A DNA stretch of 64,000 bases from Gemmatimonadota bacterium. GTDB taxonomy: Bacteria > Gemmatimonadota > Gemmatimonadetes > Gemmatimonadales > Gemmatimonadaceae. The translations under genes were made by a program, and so were the position numbers. Each line of letters opens with the position of its first letter. Position 1 is the first letter of the stretch. A model generated the notes under the pieces. That model saw nothing but the letters and a program-made list of their open reading frames with translations. It did no database searches and was not told the DNA's origin. Below are positions 28,072-34,859 of this stretch, one piece after another. Location: positions 62,001-126,000 of the forward strand of contig JACPPC010000018.1 of assembly GCA_016191225.1 (NCBI GenBank). Direction: 5' to 3'.

Positions 28072-29813
28072 CGCAGGGCGTGTCGCTGGTCACCACCATC
28101 GCCGCCGCCTTCGGGCTGGCGCTTGTGCTGGGCTTCGTGGCGGTGCGCCTGCGGCTGCCGGCCCTCGTCGGCTACCTGGTGGCGGGGATCATCCTCGGCC
28201 CGAGCACCCCCGGCCTCGTTGCCGACCAGGCGCTGACGCGCGAACTGGCCGAGATCGGCGTGATGCTGCTGATGTTCGGCGTCGGGCTGCACTTCTCGGT
28301 CGAGGACCTGCTGGCCGTGCGGAGGATCGCGATTCCCGGGGCGATCGCGCAGATGACCGCGTCGACGGTGATCGCGTTGACGGTGGCGCGTTTCTGGGGC
28401 TGGAGCACGGGCGGGGCCCTCGCCTTCGGCCTCTCGCTCTCGGTGGCGAGCACGGTGGTGGTGCTGCGCGCCCTCGAGTCGCGGGGCACGCTCGAGTCGC
28501 CGAACGGCAGGATCGCGGTCGGGTGGCTGGTGGTGCAGGACCTGGCGATGGTGCTCGTGCTCGTGCTCCTCCCCGCCCTGTCGGCGTTCCTCGGCGGCAC
28601 GTCCCCGTCGGGGTCGCAGGCCGGCGCCGCCCCGGGGGGCGCGTTGTGGAGGACCCTCGGCCTCGCGCTGGGCCAGGTGGCGCTGTTCGTCGCCCTCATG
28701 CTCGTGGTCGGCAAGCGACTCTTCCCATGGATCCTCTGGCAGGTGGGGCGCACCGGCTCGCGCGAGCTCTTCACCCTCTGCGTGATCGCCGCCGCGGTGG
28801 GAGTCGCGTACGGCTCGGCGCAGCTGTTCGGCGTCTCGTTCGCCCTGGGGGCGTTCTTTGCCGGCATGCTGCTGCGCGAGTCGGAACTCAGCCACCGGGC
28901 CGCCGACGAGTCGCTGCCGCTGCGCGACGCCTTTGCCGTGCTCTTCTTCGTCTCCGTCGGGATGCTGTTCGACCCGTCGATGCTCGTGCGCGAGCCGCTC
29001 CACGTGCTGATCGTCGTCGGCGTGATCGTGGTCGCCAACCCGCTGGCGGCCTTCGCGATCGTGATCCTCGCCCGCTACCCGCTCAACACGGCGCTCACCC
29101 TCGCCGCGAGTTTCGCCCAGGTGGGCGAGTTCTCGTTCATCATGGCCGGGCTCGGCCTGTCGCTCGGGCTCCTTCCCACGGAGGGGCACAACCTGGTGCT
29201 CGCGGGCGCCCTGATCTCGATCGCGGTCAACCCGCTGGTGTTTCGCGGCATCGAGCCGATCCAGCGCTGGATTCGCGCCCGCTCGGCGCTGGCCCGGCTG
29301 ATGGAGCGGCGCGACGACCCGCTCGCCGAGCTGCCGACGCACGTGACCACCGAGTACGCCACGTCGCACATCGTGCTCGTGGGGTACGGGCGCGTGGGGC
29401 AGCGCATCGGCGAGTCGCTGCGTGCGCGGGGCGTCCACCACGTCATCATCGAGCAGTCGCGCGAAGTCGTCGAGCGCCTGCGCACGCGGGGCATCGCCGC
29501 CGTCTACGGCGACGCCTCCGAGGCGGCGGTCATCATCCAGGGGCACATCGTGCGCGCCCGGATGCTGGTGATCGCCGTCCCCGACGTCGTCGCGTCGCGG
29601 GCGATGATCGCGCTGGCGCGGATGCTCAACCCGGGAGTGGCCGTCGTCGCCCGCGCCCACAGCGACGAGGAGGCGCGGCTGCTCCGCAGCGAGCGCGCCG
29701 AGGTCTTCATGGGCGAGCACGAGCTCGCCGTGGGCATGACGCGGCAGGTGCTGCTGGCGATCGGGGCCACGACCGACCGCCGCGTGCCCTCGGCGGGGGC
29801 CGGCGAAACGTGA
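28068..29813 (+). CDS. Kef-type monovalent cation:proton antiporter with TrkA-N domain
   Basis: 581 residues of the CPA2 family (KefB/KefC/YbaL-like). About 12 membrane helices make up residues 1-400 (GYLVAGIILGPSTPGLV near the start; ASFAQVGEFSFIMAGLGL later). The C-terminal TrkA-N domain begins at about residue 430 with HIVLVGYGRVGQRIGESL, a nucleotide-binding GxGxxG. It exchanges K+ or Na+ for protons at the inner membrane. GTG 28068 overlaps the stop of the M24 gene (GTGA). Confidence 0.92.
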   Translation: MTQGVSLVTTIAAAFGLALVLGFVAVRLRLPALVGYLVAGIILGPSTPGLVADQALTRELAEIGVMLLMFGVGLHFSVEDLLAVRRIAIPGAIAQMTASTVIALTVARFWGWSTGGALAFGLSLSVASTVVVLRALESRGTLESPNGRIAVGWLVVQDLAMVLVLVLLPALSAFLGGTSPSGSQAGAAPGGALWRTLGLALGQVALFVALMLVVGKRLFPWILWQVGRTGSRELFTLCVIAAAVGVAYGSAQLFGVSFALGAFFAGMLLRESELSHRAADESLPLRDAFAVLFFVSVGMLFDPSMLVREPLHVLIVVGVIVVANPLAAFAIVILARYPLNTALTLAASFAQVGEFSFIMAGLGLSLGLLPTEGHNLVLAGALISIAVNPLVFRGIEPIQRWIRARSALARLMERRDDPLAELPTHVTTEYATSHIVLVGYGRVGQRIGESLRARGVHHVIIEQSREVVERLRTRGIAAVYGDASEAAVIIQGHIVRARMLVIAVPDVVASRAMIALARMLNPGVAVVARAHSDEEARLLRSERAEVFMGEHELAVGMTRQVLLAIGATTDRRVPSAGAGET

Positions 29814-29896
29814 CGCCGAGCACGGAACGAGGCGGGGCGGCCCGGATCTTGCCCGGTCATGGCGAGGGCATGACACCTTGTCCCGGCCGGAATCGT

Positions 29897-29902
29897 TAGG
29901 TT
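29897..29902 (+). promoter_or_regulatory. TAnnTT -10 box (TAGGTT)
   Basis: TAGGTT ends 12 bases before ATG 29915; no Shine-Dalgarno. The transcript would have a leader of only a few bases. Confidence 0.35.
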
Positions 29903-29914
29903 CACCCGACTCCC

Positions 29915-30322
29915 ATGCTCAGCCGCTTCTTTCCCGACCGGATCTTCAGGCGCCGCCTGGGCGACGCCGCCACCAAGCGGCTGCGCCTCGCGCTGGCGCG
30001 CGCCGAGGAGTCGGTGATCGCGGCGCACGTGGAGAACGCGCTGCGGTTCGTGGACGCGCTCGAGGGCGAGCTGCCGTTCGACCGGGCGATCGACACCTAC
30101 ATTCGCGAGATGGCAATCCCGGAGCCCCTCGCGAGCACCGTGGTGACGCGGGCGCTGGTGGAGCTCGGCGAGCGCATCGACGCCGCCCGCGAGGCGGCCG
30201 CGGCCGTCGAGGCAGGGGCACCACCGCTGCTCGACGACCATCCGGTGCTGCGGCTCGACCCGCCGCGCGACAGCGCCGATCCGAAGGGCGGGCCCGCGCG
30301 CGACGTGCCGCGCAGCGCGTAG
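29915..30322 (+). CDS. Hypothetical helical protein
   Basis: 135 residues, not recognised. No signal peptide or membrane helix. The first 100 residues are predicted helical (RLALARAEESVIAAHVENAL; FDRAIDTYIREMAI), the last 35 Pro/Asp-rich and probably disordered. Codon use matches the neighbourhood, which supports a real gene. It converges with the DsbA-like gene (18 bases between stops). Confidence 0.65.
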   Translation: MLSRFFPDRIFRRRLGDAATKRLRLALARAEESVIAAHVENALRFVDALEGELPFDRAIDTYIREMAIPEPLASTVVTRALVELGERIDAAREAAAAVEAGAPPLLDDHPVLRLDPPRDSADPKGGPARDVPRSA

Positions 30323-30340
30323 TCTCGGGCGGCGCGCCCG

Positions 30341-31087
30341 TCAGCCCGGGGGACCCTTCCTTCCCGTCGGCGCCTTGCCCGCCGGTGCCGGCGCCGCGCT
30401 CTTCCGCTCGGCGAGGACCTGGTCCACGACCTTGCGCAGCGCGTCGTAGGTCAGCGTGCCATCGAGCATCCGGTCGCCGATGTAGAAGGTGGGGGTGCCG
30501 TTCACGCGCCGCCGGTCGCCCTCGGCGCGGTTGGCCTCGATCTTGAGCGCGTACTTCTGCTCGTCGAAGCAGGTCGACCACTGGTCCACGTTCAGGCCGA
30601 GCTCGCCGGCGTACCCCTTCATGACCTTCCTCGGGTCGCCGGTGGCCTGCGAGTTCCATTCCATCTGCCCCTCGTACAGCCGGTCGTGCATGGGCCAGAA
30701 CTTGCCTTGCTCGTTGGCGCAGGCCGCGGCGTGCGACGCCGACCACGTGTTGCGGTGCATCGGCAGCGGGAAGTCGTAGTAGCGGAGCGCCACGAGTCCC
30801 GAGTCGACCAGGCGCCGGCGCACGTCGGGCTCGGTGACGACGGCGAAGTTGGCGCACAGCGGGCACTCGAAGTCGCCGAACTCGGCCACCTGCACCGGCG
30901 CGTCGGGACGGCCCAGGAGGTAGCCCTCGGCCTTGGTGCCGGCAAGGAGGGTGGGGTCGATGCGGGTGGGCTGCCGAACCGCGCTGGCGCGGCTGGCCAT
31001 CACGTACAGGATGCCGGCTCCACCGACAAAGATCGCGATGAGCGCCACGTAGAACACGCTCGAGGGCTTGCTGCGAACGGTCTTCAC
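30341..31087 (-). CDS. Membrane-anchored DsbA-like thioredoxin
   Basis: 248 residues. One N-terminal membrane anchor (about 11-31), then a thioredoxin fold of the DsbA/thioredoxin_4 type facing the periplasm. The redox pair is Cys75-Cys78 in GDFECPLCANF; the cis-Pro loop is VNGTPTFYIGD. Cys in HAAACANEQ and STCFDEQ are extra. It would oxidise or shuffle disulfides in exported proteins. GTG 31087 overlaps the preceding stop (GTGA). C-terminal 20 residues are Lys/Pro/Ala-rich and likely disordered. Confidence 0.88.
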   Translation of the reverse strand: MKTVRSKPSSVFYVALIAIFVGGAGILYVMASRASAVRQPTRIDPTLLAGTKAEGYLLGRPDAPVQVAEFGDFECPLCANFAVVTEPDVRRRLVDSGLVALRYYDFPLPMHRNTWSASHAAACANEQGKFWPMHDRLYEGQMEWNSQATGDPRKVMKGYAGELGLNVDQWSTCFDEQKYALKIEANRAEGDRRRVNGTPTFYIGDRMLDGTLTYDALRKVVDQVLAERKSAAPAPAGKAPTGRKGPPG

Positions 31088-31389
31088 CACTCCGGGGCAT
31101 CCTCGTCGTCGGGGGTCCAGTTCCGCTGCTCCCACGCGGGATCGGCGGGGCGTGTCGCCTCGTCCACGATGCGGCGGTTCTCCGCCACCTCGGGGGTGTC
31201 GTACGTCACGCGGACCTCGTAATGGAACAGCTCGCTCTTCACGTCCCCGATGAGCTTCATCAGCTCACCGGCCTCACCCAGCAGCCGCCCCTGGGCCGCC
31301 AGCGCCTGGATGCTCTCCGCCAGCTGCACGAGCATGCGCTCCAGCCGGCGCGCGCGCTCGGCGTTGTACGTCTGGTCCTGGTCGGACAT
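31084..31389 (-). CDS. Hypothetical coiled-coil protein
   Basis: 101 residues, not recognised. Residues 5-55 form a predicted amphipathic helix (RARRLERMLVQLAESIQALA); the C-terminus is acidic with three Trp. It is translationally coupled to the DsbA-like gene by GTGA, which suggests a shared role in the envelope, though it has no signal peptide itself. Confidence 0.65.
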   Translation of the reverse strand: MSDQDQTYNAERARRLERMLVQLAESIQALAAQGRLLGEAGELMKLIGDVKSELFHYEVRVTYDTPEVAENRRIVDEATRPADPAWEQRNWTPDDEDAPEW

Positions 31390-31517
31390 CGGCGTCCTCC
31401 GGGCAATGATCCTGCCCGAAACCTCGCGTCGGGGCGGTGAATCGAAGGCTACCCCGCGGCCGGGACAGCGGCAAGACGCTTGACCGGCGCACTTCCGGTG
31501 GCGACCGTGCCCAGCGG

Positions 31518-32426
31518 ATGGAAGCCGATCGCCTTCGCCTCGACGCCGGCCCGGGCGCGCTGCTCGCCACGCGCAGCGGCCATGGCGCGCGCACGGTCGT
31601 GCTGGTCCACGGCTTCGGCACGACGCACGCGACCTGGCGCGGTGTGATCCCCGCCCTCGTGCGGGCTCGGTGCACCGTATGGGCGCCGGACCTGCTGGGC
31701 CACGGCGAGTCCGACCGGCCGCTCGACGCGCCGCTCGACGCTGTGGCCCAGGCCCGCTACCTGCGCGACGCGCTCGCCGGCGCCGGGGTGACGCGGGGGT
31801 CGCTGGTGGGGCTCGACTGGGGCGCCCTCGTGGCGCTCGCGCTCGTGGCCGCGGAGCCCGCGTTCGTCGAGCGGCTTGTGCTGGTGTCCCCGTTCGTGCC
31901 CGCGGCGCTGCCGCCGGCGGAGTTGGAGATCCTGCAGCGCGAGACCGGCACCCACGCGCTGCGCCTCGCGCGCGACCTGGCAGGCGCCGCCGAGCTGATC
32001 GGCCCGATCCTGCGCTCGCGCGCCGCCGATCCGGCGCGGATCAGCGAGGGGCTCGTGGCGCGCTACACCGCGCCCTTCGTGGGGCGCGACGGCGTTCGGC
32101 AACTGCTGGCCCTCGCCCGCGCGATGGACCAGGCCGGGGCGCCGTCGGTGGATCCGGCGGCGCTGCGCCTTCCGGTGCTCGTGGTGCGCGGCCAGTCGGA
32201 GCCCGGCGGGCCGGACGACCCGGTGGAGCGCTTCGTGCTCGCGCTGCGGGGCGTGCGCACGGAACGGCTGGCGGGGGTTGGGCGCCTCGCGACCGAGGAG
32301 GCACCCGCCGCCCTCGCGAACCTGCTGGCGACCTTCGTGACGTCCGACGCGCGTCCGGTCGCGGCCACCGACGGTCCGTCCGCCGGCGCCGCGGCGCGGG
32401 CAACGGAAGCGGCGCCGCGCGCGTAA
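31518..32426 (+). CDS. Alpha/beta-hydrolase with Asp nucleophile, catalytic His replaced
   Basis: 302 residues. The fold is clear: VLVHGFGTTHATW (oxyanion HG), WAPDLLGHGESDRP and the nucleophile elbow SLVGLDWGALVAL, with Asp100 as in epoxide hydrolases and haloalkane dehalogenases (GxDxG) rather than Ser. The usual C-terminal catalytic His (normally GH before the helix) is Arg256 in LAGVGRLATEEAP. The protein may therefore be inactive, use another base, or have a binding role. ATG 31518 is chosen because the fold begins there; the frame is open further upstream. The last 40 residues are Ala-rich and disordered. Confidence 0.75.
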   Translation: MEADRLRLDAGPGALLATRSGHGARTVVLVHGFGTTHATWRGVIPALVRARCTVWAPDLLGHGESDRPLDAPLDAVAQARYLRDALAGAGVTRGSLVGLDWGALVALALVAAEPAFVERLVLVSPFVPAALPPAELEILQRETGTHALRLARDLAGAAELIGPILRSRAADPARISEGLVARYTAPFVGRDGVRQLLALARAMDQAGAPSVDPAALRLPVLVVRGQSEPGGPDDPVERFVLALRGVRTERLAGVGRLATEEAPAALANLLATFVTSDARPVAATDGPSAGAAARATEAAPRA

Positions 32427-32504
32427 GGCAAACGGCGACGGCGTCCCGGGTTGGCGGGCCGCCGGAAACCAATGTTTGGGGTGGAATGCGACCCCCGTCC
32501 CGGT

Positions 32505-32510
32505 TAGTTT
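32505..32510 (+). promoter_or_regulatory. TAnnTT -10 box (TAGTTT)
   Basis: TAGTTT, 36 bases before ATG 32547, in an AT-richer stretch. A Shine-Dalgarno (GGAG) is present between them. Confidence 0.4.
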
Positions 32511-32546
32511 CCTCAGTAGAAAGACTTCCTCTTTGACAGGAGCAGC

Positions 32547-32822
32547 ATGAGCAAGGCGAAGTCCCGTCCGCGCAGCGAGCCGAATGTCCAGTCGCCGTTC
32601 GAGCAGGCGCGTGACGAAATGTTCCAGCACATCATGCGGTGTGAAGTGATCGGGGCCGATGCCGAGCACCAGGCCGAGTGGTTCGAGGGCACGATGTCGT
32701 ACCTCGGCGAGCGGTACCATGAGCTTGGCGAGAAGGAGCTCAAGGACCTCCGCGTCCTCGGCGAACGGTTCGCGCAGCCGCCGAAAAGCGCGGCGCCGCA
32801 GCCCGCCACGTCCGTCGCATAG
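32547..32822 (+). CDS. Small hypothetical protein
   Basis: 91 residues, unrecognised. Basic N-terminus, then a helical segment (FEQARDEMFQHIMRCEVIGA) and a second (LGERYHELGEKELKDLRVLG), with a disordered Pro/Ala tail. It has a good Shine-Dalgarno (GACAGGAGCAGC), its own candidate -10 box and a terminator, so it is a single-gene transcript, possibly well expressed. Confidence 0.7.
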   Translation: MSKAKSRPRSEPNVQSPFEQARDEMFQHIMRCEVIGADAEHQAEWFEGTMSYLGERYHELGEKELKDLRVLGERFAQPPKSAAPQPATSVA

Positions 32823-32840
32823 CCCGATTGCACGACTGTC

Positions 32841-32862
32841 GCCCCTCGCCTCCGCGAGGGGC
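32841..32862. terminator. Rho-independent-like hairpin
   Basis: 9-bp stem (GCCCCTCGC / GCGAGGGGC) with a four-base loop, followed by a short T-containing run (CCTTGCTT). It closes the 32547-32822 gene and lies just after the end of the minus-strand gene 32890-33369. Confidence 0.75.
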
Positions 32863-32889
32863 GCCTTGCTTCCGTCCCATGGTGGCCGC

Positions 32890-33369
32890 CTAGCGGCGCC
32901 CCGCGCGGCCCGCGCGCAGGACGAAGCCCAGTTGCAGCCCGTCGCCGACGCCGATCTCCGCGCCGGGAATCCAGCCGCCGCGCATCGGGCCCTCGAGGCC
33001 GATCCGCAGCAGCAGCAGCGGACGGCAGCGTCGGGCCTCGGCGCAGCCAAGCATGGCCCCGCCCACGAGGTACGGCGCCCAGCGCAGCTCCTGGATCGGG
33101 TCCGCGCTCACGCGGCCGTGCAACTCGATGCGCATCGTGCCGCGCATGTCGGCGCCATCGCGCCGCACGCCGGCCGCCACGATCGCCCCCACGCGACCGT
33201 AGAACGAGAGGGCCTCGCTGGCGCCCGCGCCCACCTGCGCGCCGGTGAACGGCGTCACGTCCACGCGGGCCTCGCCCAGCCAGCCCGTGACGACTGGCAG
33301 CTGCGCGCGCAGGGTCGCGGGGACGAGGAGCGCGAGCGCGAGGCCGGCGACCGTGAGGGTACGCCTCAC
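32890..33369 (-). CDS. Exported hypothetical protein, possible small beta-barrel
   Basis: 159 residues with a signal peptide (about 1-23, ending VPATLRAQ). The mature part has alternating hydrophobic strands (ALSFYGRVGAIVAAGV; MRIELHGRV; PYLVGGAMLGC; GLQLGFVLRAG), as in small outer-membrane barrels or lipid-A-modifying PagL-like proteins, but no active-site motif is seen. One Cys pair (GCAEARRC) may form a disulfide. GTG 33369 overlaps the CDP-alcohol phosphatidyltransferase stop (GTGA). Confidence 0.65.
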   Translation of the reverse strand: MRRTLTVAGLALALLVPATLRAQLPVVTGWLGEARVDVTPFTGAQVGAGASEALSFYGRVGAIVAAGVRRDGADMRGTMRIELHGRVSADPIQELRWAPYLVGGAMLGCAEARRCRPLLLLRIGLEGPMRGGWIPGAEIGVGDGLQLGFVLRAGRAGRR

Positions 33370-33905
33370 GCGCGCGCGCGGCTCCGGTGGAGCATCCACG
33401 TGTAGTCGGCCACCGCCCACAGGGAGACGAGGCCGACGCCGACCACCAGGCCCGGCACCCACACGGGGCGCACGAGGGCGGCCACGAGCGTGAGCAGCTG
33501 CATGCCGGTGGTGACCTTGCCGCTTACGCGCGCCTTGAAGGTCACGGCCTTGAGGCTCGGCACGGCCTTGGCGACGAAGTAGCCGATGACCGTCATCCCG
33601 TCGCGAAACAGGAGGAGGGCGCAGTCGACGGGCGAGACGGCACCCTCGATGGCGAGGGTCGCGACCGCGATGGTGACGAAGGCGCGGTCGGCGATGGGAT
33701 CGATCAGGGCGCCGGTGCGCGACTGCGTGCGCATCATGCGCGCGAGCCATCCGTCGAGCACGTCGGTGACCGACGCGGCGAGGACGACGAGGGCGCGCGT
33801 GGAGGCGGAGTCGGCGGTGGCGAAGGCGGCGGCCAGCGCGAGGCGCGACAGCGAAATCAGGTTGGGAATCGCGCGCAGGAGCGATCGAAGCGCGTCGCGC
33901 AGCAT
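33366..33905 (-). CDS. CDP-alcohol phosphatidyltransferase (PgsA-like)
   Basis: 179-residue membrane enzyme that swaps CMP on CDP-diacylglycerol for an alcohol such as glycerol 3-phosphate. The full signature is present: Asp48, Asp51-Gly52, Ala55-Arg56, Gly65, Asp69 and Asp73 (TDVLDGWLAR to GALIDPIAD). About five or six helices. ATG 33905 follows a TAGCTT box by seven bases with no Shine-Dalgarno, pointing to a leaderless mRNA. An in-frame ATG at 33971 or 34004 would add a basic N-tail that overlaps the divergent promoter region. Confidence 0.88.
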   Translation of the reverse strand: MLRDALRSLLRAIPNLISLSRLALAAAFATADSASTRALVVLAASVTDVLDGWLARMMRTQSRTGALIDPIADRAFVTIAVATLAIEGAVSPVDCALLLFRDGMTVIGYFVAKAVPSLKAVTFKARVSGKVTTGMQLLTLVAALVRPVWVPGLVVGVGLVSLWAVADYTWMLHRSRARA

Positions 33906-33912
33906 GCGCCGG

Positions 33913-33918
33913 AAGCTA
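33913..33918 (-). promoter_or_regulatory. TAnnTT -10 box (TAGCTT) seven bases from a start codon
   Basis: TAGCTT with CCGGCGC between it and ATG 33905. The initiation point would fall on or next to the A of the start codon. Confidence 0.45.
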
Positions 33919-33983
33919 ACCGGCGCGGCCGCCCGGGGCCCGCGGCGCGGGGCAAACTCCTTGCCCATCTCCTTCCCCCGTCC

Positions 33984-33989
33984 TACCTT
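33984..33989 (+). promoter_or_regulatory. TAnnTT -10 box (TACCTT)
   Basis: TACCTT, 32 bases before ATG 34022, followed by GG. A Shine-Dalgarno (AAGAGGGG) lies between. Confidence 0.35.
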
Positions 33990-34021
33990 GGCGCACAGGA
34001 CCACCTCCCCAAGAGGGGTGC

Positions 34022-34486
34022 ATGTCAGCTGTCTCCGGACTGCTCAAGACCGTCGCGATCTTCAAGGACCTCGATGAGGGGGAGCTCGAGCGCGTGGCCG
34101 AGGTCTGCCGCGAGATGAGCTTCGATTCGGGGGAGTACATCTTCAAGGAGGGGGAGAGCGGTAACCGCCTCTACCTGATCCTCGAGGGCGAGGTGCGGAT
34201 CAGCCGCACGATCCCCGGCAGCGGCGAGGAAGCGCTGGCGATCCTGAAGCCGGGCTCGATGTTCGGCGAGATGGCCGTCTTCGACCGCGGCGAGCGGTCC
34301 ACGGACGCGATCTCCAACGGCGGGTGCAAGTGCCTCACCATCCAGCGCTCGGACTTCGAGCTCCTGCTCGACTTCAACCGCGAGATCGCGTACAAGGTGC
34401 TGTGGTGCTGCGTGCGCCTGCTGTCGGGGCGGCTCCGGTCCACCAACGACTCGCTGCGCAGCTTCCTGGCGATGAGCATGTTCTAG
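34022..34486 (+). CDS. Cyclic-nucleotide-binding-domain protein without DNA-binding domain
   Basis: 154 residues, a single cNMP-binding domain. The phosphate-binding cassette is GSMFGEMAVFDRGERSTDAI (about residues 79-98), with Glu and Arg in the positions that contact cyclic nucleotide ribose-phosphate. The strands before it (GEYIFKEGESGNRLYLILEG) are canonical. There is no C-terminal helix-turn-helix, so it is not a Crp-type regulator; it probably binds another protein. Divergent from the phosphatidyltransferase gene. Confidence 0.88.
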   Translation: MSAVSGLLKTVAIFKDLDEGELERVAEVCREMSFDSGEYIFKEGESGNRLYLILEGEVRISRTIPGSGEEALAILKPGSMFGEMAVFDRGERSTDAISNGGCKCLTIQRSDFELLLDFNREIAYKVLWCCVRLLSGRLRSTNDSLRSFLAMSMF

Positions 34487-34507
34487 TGCCGGGCCGCAGT
34501 CGCTAGC

Positions 34508-34858
34508 ATGCCCCCGGCGGCTGCGGGATTCACGCACCTCATCGCCGACTTCTCCGGCGTCGGGAGCGAGCAACTCGGTGACGCGGCGCTCTGGACGGGG
34601 CTGCTGATCGCGGCGGCGGGCGCGGCGGGCTTCCCCACCACCGGCGCCCCGGTCGCGCGCCGCACGGGCGACGGCGGGCACTCGGTGGTGCTCTTCCTCG
34701 ACGGCTGCCACATGAGCGTGCACGCCCTGCCGTCGCGCGGCCTCCTGATGCTCGACGTGCTCGCCGACGCCCACATCGACGCCAGGAAGGCGCTGGCGGT
34801 GTTCACGCGAAAGGTGCGCGCCGCCTCGGTGCACACGGCCGAACAGGCGCGCGGCTGA
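34508..34858 (+). CDS. S-adenosylmethionine decarboxylase-like protein lacking the pyruvoyl Ser
   Basis: 116 residues with the size and layout of the bacterial SpeH/SpeD half-domain: HLIADFSGVGSEQLGD at the N-terminus, then LFLDGCHMSVHALPSRG. In active enzymes the last part is ESHxSxHTxPE, cleaved between Glu and Ser to make the pyruvoyl cofactor. Here Gly66-Cys67 replace Glu-Ser. His72 keeps the place of T. maritima His68, but the catalytic Cys (Cys83 there) is Asp87. Self-processing of this protein is therefore doubtful. It may be a regulatory paralogue or a new activity. Gene lies between a cNMP-binding and a membrane protein. Confidence 0.7.
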   Translation: MPPAAAGFTHLIADFSGVGSEQLGDAALWTGLLIAAAGAAGFPTTGAPVARRTGDGGHSVVLFLDGCHMSVHALPSRGLLMLDVLADAHIDARKALAVFTRKVRAASVHTAEQARG

Positions 34859-34859
34859 G

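Noticed and set aside
33906..34004. Upstream starts (ATG 33971, ATG 34004) for the CDP-alcohol phosphatidyltransferase
   Set aside because: The extra residues are basic and unlike the family, and overlap the divergent promoter; the TAGCTT box seven bases before ATG 33905 fits better.
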